Of a stretch of 64,000 bases of DNA, positions 42,424 to 49,282 are shown one piece after another (the stretch's first letter is position 1; every line of letters begins with the position of its first letter). Under the pieces are notes generated by a model. It searched no databases. It had not been told where the DNA came from and saw only the letters and a list, made by a program, of their open reading frames with translations. The stretch spans positions 186,001-250,000 of the forward strand of contig NZ_FXTI01000001.1 in the NCBI RefSeq assembly GCF_900182565.1, read 5' to 3'. This DNA comes from Melghirimyces algeriensis. GTDB taxonomy: Bacteria > Bacillota > Bacilli > Thermoactinomycetales > DSM-45169. A program made the position numbers and the translations under genes.

Positions 42424-43797
42424 TTATTTCCAGCGCAGCCATTTGGGATAATGGTTTTTGATCAGCCCCCCGGAAACCTTGCCCCAACCGAGTGGGAAAT
42501 TATCCACAGTCACCAACATCCAGCCTTTTTCTCCATCATGGGGAAGGGCTTGTCCCTGGAGATACTGTTGCAGTTCGATCTCATCAGGGGCGAACGAAAT
42601 GCTTCGCTGTACCTGGTTGGGGGTAAGAGCCAAAGCAAAAGCATGGGAGGGTGCGAAATGTTTTCGTTTGGCCTGTCCCAGATGAAGACCGGGCCGTTCC
42701 ACCACCAGCCCTTTCAGCGAAGGAAGATGTTCCGGTACCTGGTAGAGATGGTCGCCAAACAAGGTGAATGGACCTTGGAACGGGTCATGGGTCAGCGATG
42801 TCTCGATGAACTGGCGAAACACCTTTTTGGCGTCCCCATGGACTGGAGGAAGTTGCCCCGGCTTCTGTCGACTTCCTTCGGCTCCGTCCGTTTTTTCCAA
42901 CACGGATACAAAATGTCCTTCTCCACACAGATGGTGGGGCCACAGGCGGGTGGCTCGACCGACGGAGGGATCTGCGTCTGCCCATTGTGGACAAGCCAGA
43001 CGGTAATGGGAGGCTTGGGGAACGTCAACGGGCGTGAAATGGGGAAACCGTTTCAGAAACTGATCCAGGACCCCTTCATTTTCCCGTGGATTAAATGTGC
43101 ATGTGGAATAGACGATCCGTCCGCCGGGACGTAACATGGGGGCAGCCGCTTCCAGAATGGATAACTGCAAATCTGCGGCTGCTTCCGTAGAGCGAACACT
43201 CCATCGCTCCTGGGTTTCAGGATCTTTGCGAAACATTCCTTCTCCAGAGCAGGGGGCGTCAATCAGGATGCGGTCAAACCAACCGGCAAACCGGGTGGAG
43301 AGGTGTTGTGGATGTTCCCCCAGAATGACGGCATGGCTCACCCCGCACCGTTCCAGATTTTCCACCAGGGCTTTTCTCCGCTCCTTGCTGATTTCATTGG
43401 CGACCAGAACACCGCGTCCGTCCATCTTCGCGGCAATCTGAGTCGTTTTTCCACCCGGTGCGGCGCAAAGATCCAGCACTCTTTCCCCCGGCTGGGGGTC
43501 GAGGGCTTCCACCGGAGCCATGGCACTGGGCTCCTGAATATAATAGAGGCCTGCGGCATGGTAAACATGTTTTCCGGGGCGATCCCGATCATGGTCATAG
43601 TAAAAACCGGTTGGGCACCATGGCACCGGTTCCAGCTCAAAAGGCAAACGGTGGACCCCTTCTGCAACGGACAGCTTCAGCGTGTTGATGCGCAGTGCCC
43701 GATGAGGGAGATCCTCATACGTTTCAATAAAAGCGGGATATTCCTTTCCTAACAGCTCTTTCATCTGTTGGTGATACGCTTCAGGAAGTTGATTCAT
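42424..43797 (-). CDS. RsmB/NOP-family rRNA (cytosine-5) methyltransferase, RsmF-like
   Basis: SAM-dependent m5C RNA methyltransferase of 457 residues. An N-terminal RNA-binding part (LPEAYHQQMKELLGKEYPAF) precedes the Rossmann domain: PSAMAPVEALDPQPGERVLD, LCAAPGGKTTQIAAKMDGRG (SAM motif I), IDAPCSGEGMFRKDPE (motif IV with catalytic Pro-Cys), and STCTFNPRENEG (motif VI with the second Cys). The C-terminal ~150 residues contain the PUA-like RsmF C-domain. Probable target is 16S rRNA. GAAGGAGGCAACTG precedes the ATG. Its 3' end has a duplicate at 41609-41751. Confidence 0.94.
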   Translation of the reverse strand: MNQLPEAYHQQMKELLGKEYPAFIETYEDLPHRALRINTLKLSVAEGVHRLPFELEPVPWCPTGFYYDHDRDRPGKHVYHAAGLYYIQEPSAMAPVEALDPQPGERVLDLCAAPGGKTTQIAAKMDGRGVLVANEISKERRKALVENLERCGVSHAVILGEHPQHLSTRFAGWFDRILIDAPCSGEGMFRKDPETQERWSVRSTEAAADLQLSILEAAAPMLRPGGRIVYSTCTFNPRENEGVLDQFLKRFPHFTPVDVPQASHYRLACPQWADADPSVGRATRLWPHHLCGEGHFVSVLEKTDGAEGSRQKPGQLPPVHGDAKKVFRQFIETSLTHDPFQGPFTLFGDHLYQVPEHLPSLKGLVVERPGLHLGQAKRKHFAPSHAFALALTPNQVQRSISFAPDEIELQQYLQGQALPHDGEKGWMLVTVDNFPLGWGKVSGGLIKNHYPKWLRWK

Positions 43798-43932
43798 CAG
43801 TTGCCTCCTTCAATCCGTTCCTTTGACCATCTCATTATTGTAGCAAATCCCGGTGACAAAGAAAAAGGCAATGGAGGGATGAATTGTGGAATCAAAAAAC
43901 GTATAATATAAAGACAACCGTTTTTAGAGGTG

Positions 43933-44196
43933 ATGGGATTGGAAAAGAACTACAAAGTCAGCATTGAATTCTGCATGGCCTGAAACTATGCACCCTATGC
44001 TGCCCGTGTGGCAGAAGAACTGTTTGATGCATTTCGCCATCAGATCACCGAAATGACTTTGATTCCCTCCAGTGGCGGCGTTTTTGAAGTGGCCGTCAAT
44101 GGGAAAACGATCTATTCCAAAAAAGAAACGGGTCGCCATGCCGAAGAGGGCGAAGTACCCAAACGGATGAAAGCGGAAGTGGGCGAACCGAAGTGA
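43933..44196 (+). CDS. Rdx (SelT/SelW/SelH)-family protein with in-frame TGA, putative selenoprotein
   Basis: Reading through TGA at 43981-43983 gives an 87-residue protein: KVSIEFCMAUNYAPYAARVA EELF, then TEMTLIPSSGGVFEVAVNGK and YSKKETGRHAEEGE. This is a full SelW-like thioredoxin-fold protein with a C-x-x-U redox motif, selenocysteine at residue 17. A hairpin CTGCC-CGTGT-GGCAG lies at 44000-44014 with a G in the first two loop bases, 23 nt after the TGA, which fits bacterial SECIS rules. ATG 43933 or TTG 43939 may start; GAGG at 43927-43930 favours TTG. A nonsense mutation is the alternative, but the rest of the frame is intact. selA/B/C/D are not in the window. Confidence 0.75.
44000..44014 (+). 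promoter_or_regulatory. SECIS-like hairpin in the Rdx gene
   Basis: Five base pairs CTGCC/GGCAG close a five-base loop CGTGT. Position and loop G are as needed for SelB recruitment. Confidence 0.55.
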
Positions 44197-44221
44197 AAAC
44201 CGGGCGATTCCCCCGGTTTTT
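44196..44221 (+). terminator. Terminator after the Rdx gene
   Basis: AAAACCGGG pairs with CCCGGTTTT, with a short loop and a T-run. Confidence 0.88.
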
Positions 44222-44238
44222 CCCAGCTTGAGCGGAGA

Positions 44239-44403
44239 GTTTCGTTGAATGCATGATGCTATTGAAATGAAACCGGGTGGAGCCTAGAGGAAGTACTTGA
44301 CATGCCGGTTTTTGTTGAAAGCATAGTGCTATTGAAATGGTTCGCTGGTTACTGGTTCGCTAGTTTCTGGCTCGTTTTGTTGAAAGCATAATGTTATTCC
44401 CTC
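44239..44403 (+). CRISPR. CRISPR mini-array A (3 repeats, 2 spacers), without leader
   Basis: Repeats at 44239-44268, 44309-44338 and 44374-44403. The first is the 30-nt type starting GTTTCGTTGAA, with stem core GCATGATGC and the 8-nt end ATTGAAAT. The third loses its end (TTATTCCC in place of CTATTGAAAT), as is usual for last repeats. Spacers are 40 and 35 nt. No leader copy lies in front; a terminator of the Rdx gene does. The repeat form (short stem, ATTGAAA-type handle) fits Cas6-processed type I-B/III arrays. Confidence 0.85.
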
Positions 44404-44513
44404 AGTAAAAAATCTGTGAACCTCCCAGGATTTTTGCATCATCTCCGGTTCACAGATTTTTAGTATTTTTGATATAATGAAAAAGCTTGGTAAAACTGAA
44501 GTTTACCCACAGG
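44402..44513 (+). promoter_or_regulatory. CRISPR leader L1 with promoter and dyad, upstream of cas6
   Basis: The -35 TTCACA (44449-44454), an 18-bp gap and -10 TATAAT (44473-44478) form a strong promoter. AAAATCTGTGAACC (44409-44422) and GGTTCACAGATTTT (44447-44460) form a perfect dyad whose right arm covers the -35. A repeat begins 35 bp after the -10. Compared with L2, the dyad arms change together (AAATCTG/CAGATTT against AAGTCTG/CAGACTT), so symmetry is kept. Confidence 0.85.
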
Positions 44514-45470
44514 GTTTCGTTGTAGGCATAGTGCTATTGGAATATTGAAACAATATTGAAAAATGGGTATACAGTATTAAAAGGTGGTCTACGGTTTAAT
44601 GAGAGTTGAAATGAAATTTCGCTTGGAAGAGGAGACATTGTTACCTTATGATCTAAACTATTCGATCAGCAGTTATCTTTATCGCTGTCTCCGGGAAGCG
44701 GATCCGGATTTGGCCGATTGGTTACATAATACGGGAGTCCATTTTCGCGGAAAAAACTATAAACCTTTTGTATTTTCACGGTGTACCTTTTCGTCCAAAG
44801 TGAATCAGAAGGACGCGATGAAAGTGAAGGGGAGACTCGCCTTTCAGGTGGATTCCATTCTGCCGAAGGTGATCCACCGAATGATGGAAGGGGCTTGGAT
44901 GATCGGGCATTTACCCCTGTATGACAAATGTTTTCCCTTGCAGGAAATTCAACTGTTGCCCCCTGTTACCTTTCAACAAAAGATGATTTATCAAACCGTA
45001 AGCCCGATCGTGGTTCCGATTCAATCGGATGGGCACGTGGTGTATTGCCATCCGTTGGACAGCCGCTTTTATGACAGCTTGCGCTTTTCGCTGAAAAACT
45101 GGTACGTCCTTCGCTGGAATGAAGAATTTCCGGAGGATGAAGTACTTCACATCCAACTGTATCGACCGGAAAAATTCCAATTGAGAAAAGCGGCCGTTTT
45201 GATCCGTTACAAAAACAAAAACATTAAAGGCTATCAAGTGCCCGTCATCGTAGAGACCTCGAAAAAAATGCAGCAGGTCATTTATGAAAGTGGCCTGGGC
45301 TCCTATGGATCACAGGGATTTGGCATGGTTCAAACATGGAAAGAAGGAAAGGAATAGACCACACCTTTGACCCCATCGCTTTGTTGCCGGCATGGTGCTA
45401 TTGAATTTCAACTGTATTCATGATCTCACGTGCCACGTTCATTTAGTTGAAAGCATGATGTTCACTTTAT
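44514..45470 (+). CRISPR. CRISPR mini-array B, holding cas6 between two repeats
   Basis: Repeats at 44514-44543, 45378-45407 and 45441-45470 (last one degenerate). Between the first and second lie 834 bp with the whole cas6 gene; between second and third lies a normal 33-nt spacer. The two repeats next to cas6 carry altered 8-nt ends (ATTGGAAT and ATTGAATT), while all other inner repeats have ATTGAAAT. Leader L1 is directly in front. Confidence 0.85.
44599..45357 (+). CDS. cas6: CRISPR pre-crRNA endoribonuclease Cas6
   Basis: RAMP-superfamily RNase that cuts CRISPR transcripts inside repeats. It has 252 residues: an N-terminal ferredoxin-like fold (MKFRLEEETLLPYDLNYSIS, with HNTGVHFRGKNYKPFVFSRC), a second fold, and the C-terminal Gly-rich loop GLGSYGSQGFG near residue 233 that defines Cas6. 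ATG 44599 has AAAAGGTGG about 11 bases upstream. The gene lies in the direction of the array, after leader L1 and repeat 44514 and before repeat 45378, so its mRNA must contain Cas6 sites. No other cas gene is near; it would have to serve effectors encoded elsewhere. Confidence 0.92.
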   Translation: MRVEMKFRLEEETLLPYDLNYSISSYLYRCLREADPDLADWLHNTGVHFRGKNYKPFVFSRCTFSSKVNQKDAMKVKGRLAFQVDSILPKVIHRMMEGAWMIGHLPLYDKCFPLQEIQLLPPVTFQQKMIYQTVSPIVVPIQSDGHVVYCHPLDSRFYDSLRFSLKNWYVLRWNEEFPEDEVLHIQLYRPEKFQLRKAAVLIRYKNKNIKGYQVPVIVETSKKMQQVIYESGLGSYGSQGFGMVQTWKEGKE

Positions 45471-45504
45471 CTTCGGAATTGAAAAACGTCATGCACTTTA
45501 GTTT

Positions 45505-45612
45505 GATAAAAAGTCTGTGAACCTCCCAGGGATTTTGCATCATCTCCGGTTCACAGACTTTTGGTAGGTTTGCTATAATGAAAATGCTTGGTAACACTGG
45601 AGTTCACACACG
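45505..45612 (+). promoter_or_regulatory. CRISPR leader L2
   Basis: Dyad AAGTCTGTGAACC (45511-45523) and GGTTCACAGACTT (45548-45560), -35 TTCACA (45550-45555), 18-bp gap, -10 TATAAT (45574-45579). The first repeat of array C starts 33 bp after the -10. Confidence 0.88.
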
Positions 45613-45841
45613 GTTTTGTTGAATGCATGATGCTATTGAAATTTAATCCTGTTGCCTTTGTTCGTCGGTTATATGCATCGTTTCGTTGCAGGCATGGTGC
45701 TATTGAAATAGTTTGAAGGCCAAAGAGTTTGAGGACTGGGTAGAGTTTCGTTGAAAGTATAGTGCTATTGAAATTTACTCATATTGGGGAATGCGCCGTT
45801 ATGCATTCCTCGTCTCGTTGCAAGCATGAAGTTTACTTTAC
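45613..45841 (+). CRISPR. CRISPR mini-array C (4 repeats, 3 spacers)
   Basis: Repeats at 45613-45642, 45680-45709, 45745-45774 and 45812-45841. The last one ends TTTACTTTAC, close to the ending of the last repeat in array B (TTCACTTTAT), and the sequence after both is related. Spacers are 37, 35 and 37 nt. Confidence 0.9.
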
Positions 45842-45890
45842 CTTCGGGTTGGTTGATCAAATATCTAAAAAGCGTTAAGCACTTTAGCGC

Positions 45891-45999
45891 GATAAAAAGT
45901 ATGTGAACCTCCCAGGGATTTTACATCATCTCCGGTTCACAGACTTTTGATATGTTTGCTATAATGAAAATGCTTGGTAGCACTGGAGTTCACATACGG
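45891..45999 (+). promoter_or_regulatory. CRISPR leader L3
   Basis: Nearly identical to L2; -35 TTCACA (45936-45941), 18-bp gap, -10 TATAAT (45960-45965). One dyad position differs in the left arm (AAGTATG). Repeat 46000 begins 34 bp after the -10. Confidence 0.88.
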
Positions 46000-46162
46000 G
46001 TTTCGTTGAATGCATAGTGCTATTGAAATGAATTCTACCTTTGAAGGGGACTTAACAAAGGCACGTTTCGTTGAATGCATATTGCTATTGAAATCAGCTG
46101 ATATGTATTTCAAAATTTCACCTCCTCCGTTCTGTTTCGTTGAATGCATCGTGCTATGAAAT
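46000..46162 (+). CRISPR. CRISPR mini-array D (3 repeats, 2 spacers)
   Basis: Repeats at 46000-46029, 46065-46094 and 46134-46162; the last lacks one T in its handle (CTATGAAAT). Spacers are 35 and 39 nt. A bidirectional terminator follows. Confidence 0.9.
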
Positions 46163-46170
46163 TTTGTATA

Positions 46171-46215
46171 AAAACCAACCCCTTCCCAAGAGTTCTCTTG
46201 AGAAGGGGTTTTATT
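46171..46215. terminator. Terminator between CRISPR array D and the converging flavoprotein gene
   Basis: AACCCCTTC and GAAGGGGTT with an inner AAGAG/CTCTT make a long stem with T-runs on both sides. Confidence 0.88.
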
Positions 46216-46220
46216 ATGAT

Positions 46221-47489
46221 CTATTCCGAACGGGTTTGTTCAGCGGCGCTTTTTCCGGCGACGTAGCCGGTGCAGGAGGCGGCGGTGATGTTGTAGCCGC
46301 CGGTGTAGCCATGGATGTCGAGGATTTCTCCGCAAAAGTAGAGTCCGTGCATCCGTTTGGATTGCATGGTTTGCGGGTGGATCTCTTTCATATGAACGCC
46401 ACCGCCGGTGACAAAGGCTTTTTCCAGGGGGAGGGTACCGTTGACCTCGATCCGAAATTGTTTGGCTTGTTGCACGAGTTGGCGGATTTGCTCCCGTGAG
46501 ACATGGGAGCCGGTGAGGTCTTCCGCCATGTGCGCCCGCTCAAACAGAACGGGAATCATGCGTTCCGGCAGGGTGGATTTCAGGACATTGCGCAAGGTTT
46601 TTCGGGGAGCGGCTTTGCCTTTTTTCCACCAGGTTTCTTCCAGTTGTCCAGCTTTATCATCGGGAAAGAGATCAATGGCGACGGGAACCGTTTGGGCATC
46701 GGTCTTTTTCAGGGCTTTGACCACAAACTGACTGCATCGAAGGGCGATGGGACCGGAAAGTCCAAAGTGGGTGAAGAGCATGTCCCCCCGATGTTCAATC
46801 ATTTTTTTGCCTTTGGGATTAAATACACTCAGGGTAACATCGCGCAGGGACAGGCCTTGTAATACCTTTTCCTTGATCAAGGGTGCGGATGAGGTTAAAG
46901 GGACTTCCGTGGGAAACAGTTCGGTGATGGTGTGCCCGGCTTCCTCAGCCCATGGATATCCGTCACCCGTACTCCCTGTATGTGTTGCGGAGCTCCCTCC
47001 AACGGCAATGATGACCGCTGGAGCGTAATATTTCTTTCCCGTATGACATTCTACACCGATGACGCGTCCATCTTTATACAGCACCCGTTTGACAGGTGTG
47101 TTGACCCGGATATCGGTACCCACTTCTTTTACCTTGCGGATCAGGGCTTGCACGACGGACTTGGCCCGATCGGAAACGGGAAACATCCGCCCGTTGTCTT
47201 CCTCTTTCAGTTGAACCCCCAGATTTTCAAAGAACTGAGCCAAATCCCGATTGTTAAAAACGGAAAAGACGCTGTATAGAAATCGGCCATTCCCCGGAAT
47301 GTGTTGAATCAATTCATCGATCGGTTTGATATTGGTTACATTGCATCGTCCACCGCCGGAAATGGCCAGTTTGCGACCCAGTTTGTCGCCCTTGTCCAGT
47401 AAAAGGACCTTGGCGTGATGCATTCCGGCCGATACACTGGCCATCAATCCTGCGGGGCCTCCACCGATGACTATGACATCATATTTCAT
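46221..47489 (-). CDS. HI0933/YhiN-family FAD-dependent oxidoreductase
   Basis: A flavoprotein of 422 residues. The N-terminal dinucleotide motif YDVIVIGGGPAGLMASVSAG is followed by KLGRKLAISGGGRCNVTNIK, a hallmark of this family, then VIIAVGGSSATHTGSTGDGY. The C-terminal part has AFVTGGGVHMKEIHPQTMQS and LYFCGEILDIHGYTGGYNIT. The family is widespread and its substrate is unknown; a role as quinone/disulfide-linked oxidoreductase is only a guess. AAGGAGCG precedes the ATG. It converges on the CRISPR locus without being part of it. Confidence 0.92.
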   Translation of the reverse strand: MKYDVIVIGGGPAGLMASVSAGMHHAKVLLLDKGDKLGRKLAISGGGRCNVTNIKPIDELIQHIPGNGRFLYSVFSVFNNRDLAQFFENLGVQLKEEDNGRMFPVSDRAKSVVQALIRKVKEVGTDIRVNTPVKRVLYKDGRVIGVECHTGKKYYAPAVIIAVGGSSATHTGSTGDGYPWAEEAGHTITELFPTEVPLTSSAPLIKEKVLQGLSLRDVTLSVFNPKGKKMIEHRGDMLFTHFGLSGPIALRCSQFVVKALKKTDAQTVPVAIDLFPDDKAGQLEETWWKKGKAAPRKTLRNVLKSTLPERMIPVLFERAHMAEDLTGSHVSREQIRQLVQQAKQFRIEVNGTLPLEKAFVTGGGVHMKEIHPQTMQSKRMHGLYFCGEILDIHGYTGGYNITAASCTGYVAGKSAAEQTRSE

Positions 47490-47611
47490 AAAGAAAACGC
47501 TCCTTGTTGATCCATCGATTCAAACCTTTCTTATCATAACGCAAATGGAGAATCCCTTCATGCTTTTTCGTTCATTGGGAAATACTGAGATGGATGGAAG
47601 GTGGTGAGCCA

Positions 47612-49099
47612 ATGGCGGATCAAAAGCGAGATGCGGACTGGAAACAGCGAAAAGTGGAAAAGTCCCTGGAGAAGAACACCAAGATTTTGGATGAGGTACT
47701 TGGTGTCGAGAAAAGCTTTGACATGAACAAGAGGGACTTAACCTATGCGGGCAAAAAATTTGCTCTTTATTTTGTGGATGGATTTGTGAAAGATGAGATC
47801 CTGAACCGGGTGATGATGTATCTGGGTCGCCTGGAACGCGGAGAGTTGGCACCCGACCCGATCAAAAAGCTGTTGGAGACCCATATCGGATACTTGGAAG
47901 TGGAGAAGGCAGATCGGTTGGAAGCGGTAGTGACGGGGGTGTTGTCCGGTCCGATCGCCCTTTTGATGGATGGGGAAGATCAGGTGATCATGATCGACGC
48001 GCGGACCTATCCCGCCCGTTTTCCGGAAGAGCCGGATGTGGAGCGGGTGGTTCGGGGTTCCCGCGACGGATTTGTGGAAACGATCATTTTTAACACGGCA
48101 CTGACACGGCGGCGGTTGCGTGACCCCTCGCTTCGGTTTGAGTACCAGCAGATTGGTAAGCGGTCCAAAACGGATATTGCCATCGCTTATCTGGAGGATG
48201 TCGCCGATCCGGATTTAGTGGAAACGCTGAAGGACTCCCTCTCCAAAGTGGAGATCGATGGTCTTCCCATGGCGGAAAAAAGCTTGGAAGAGCATGTATT
48301 CCGAAGGAACTGGAATCCCTATCCCATGGTTCGGTATACGGAGCGCCCCGATGTAGCATCGGTCCATTTGTTGGAAGGGCATGTTCTGATTTATGTGGAT
48401 ACCTCTCCCAGTGTCATGATTACACCGACAACGTTTTTTCATCATGTTCAACATGCGGAAGAGTATCGGCAAAAGCCGGCAGTGGGGGCAGTACTGCGTT
48501 GGGTTCGGTTTTTTGCCATGTTTTCGTCGCTCTTTCTGCTTCCGTTATGGTATTTGGCAGTGATTCAGCCGGAAATATTTCCAAAGGCACTGGAGTTTAT
48601 CGGACCGGATAAACCGGGGGAAATCCCCCTGTTTTTACAATTGATCTTTGCAGAAATTGGAGTGGAAACATTGCGAATGGCCTCGATTCACACTCCATCC
48701 CCTCTGGCTACAGCGATGGGGCTGATTGCGGCCATTCTGTTGGGAGAGACTGCTGTCAATGTGGGACTTTTCAGCGCAGAAGTTATTCTTTACCTGGCTG
48801 CGGCTGTGATTGGAACGTTTGCCACGCCCAGTTATGAACTGGGTTTGGCCAACCGGATATTTCGTGTGATCTTTTTAATACTGACAGCATTGTTTCAGGT
48901 TTGGGGACTCCTGTTTGGAGTGGTTGTCTGGTTTATTCTGTTGGCCACCACTCGCTCATTAAATGTTCCTTATCTCTGGCCGTTGATTCCCTTCAATCCC
49001 AAGGCGTTTCAGGATGTTCTGATCCGATCCCCGATGCCCCTTAAGACCAAACGGCCAAACGTTTTGTCTCCAGGTGATCCGGATCGCAGGCAAGGATAA
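47612..49099 (+). CDS. spoVAF: Stage V sporulation protein AF (GerA-like family)
   Basis: Membrane protein of the GerAA/SpoVAF family in the inner spore membrane; 495 residues. The soluble N-terminal domain (FVKDEILNRVMMYLGRLERG) and middle SRDGFVETIIFNTALTRRRL are typical. Four to five membrane helices follow from about residue 300 (WVRFFAMFSSLFLLPLWYLA) with TPSPLATAMGLIAAILLGET, and the end is SPMPLKTKRPNVLSPGDPDR, as in SpoVAF. ATG 47612 follows GGAAGGTGGTGAG. The usual partners spoVAA-AEA are not next to it, so it is a solitary copy. It probably assists germinant-receptor signalling. Confidence 0.88.
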   Translation: MADQKRDADWKQRKVEKSLEKNTKILDEVLGVEKSFDMNKRDLTYAGKKFALYFVDGFVKDEILNRVMMYLGRLERGELAPDPIKKLLETHIGYLEVEKADRLEAVVTGVLSGPIALLMDGEDQVIMIDARTYPARFPEEPDVERVVRGSRDGFVETIIFNTALTRRRLRDPSLRFEYQQIGKRSKTDIAIAYLEDVADPDLVETLKDSLSKVEIDGLPMAEKSLEEHVFRRNWNPYPMVRYTERPDVASVHLLEGHVLIYVDTSPSVMITPTTFFHHVQHAEEYRQKPAVGAVLRWVRFFAMFSSLFLLPLWYLAVIQPEIFPKALEFIGPDKPGEIPLFLQLIFAEIGVETLRMASIHTPSPLATAMGLIAAILLGETAVNVGLFSAEVILYLAAAVIGTFATPSYELGLANRIFRVIFLILTALFQVWGLLFGVVVWFILLATTRSLNVPYLWPLIPFNPKAFQDVLIRSPMPLKTKRPNVLSPGDPDRRQG

Positions 49100-49132
49100 A
49101 ACCTAGATGAAACGGTAGGAATCCATGATTCA

Positions 49133-49168
49133 GCGTCGATTTCCCTGAGAATCGGCGTGATTTTTTTT
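49133..49168 (+). terminator. Terminator after spoVAF
   Basis: CGTCGATT pairs with AATCGGCG (one G-U), followed by GATTTTTTTT. Confidence 0.85.
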
Positions 49169-49240
49169 CCGATAAGGTTCAAAAACCGTAGAAAGTTCGA
49201 TAAAATGAAAAAAAAATCTTCATTCCTGAATTAGCCCTTA

Positions 49241-49258
49241 TGAATGACCATTCATTCA
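49241..49258 (+). promoter_or_regulatory. FadR operator before lcfA
   Basis: TGAATGACCATTCATTCA is a full TGAATGA-N4-TCATTCA palindrome, placed 24 bp before the start codon. Confidence 0.88.
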
Positions 49259-49282
49259 TAAGAAGGAGGGAGTCATATCATC

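Noticed and set aside
42397..43134. Plus-strand frame of 245 codons
   Set aside because: Antisense shadow of the RNA methyltransferase gene, with no ribosome site and random composition.
44008..44196. Short gene starting at a GTG after the TGA of the Rdx gene
   Set aside because: It lacks the first strand and the redox motif. Read-through of the TGA gives a complete family member with a SECIS-like hairpin.
44239..46162. Reading the GTTTCGTTGAA repeats as simple dispersed or IS-end repeats
   Set aside because: Regular 33-40-nt unique spacers, degenerate last repeats, leaders and an internal cas6 fit CRISPR far better.
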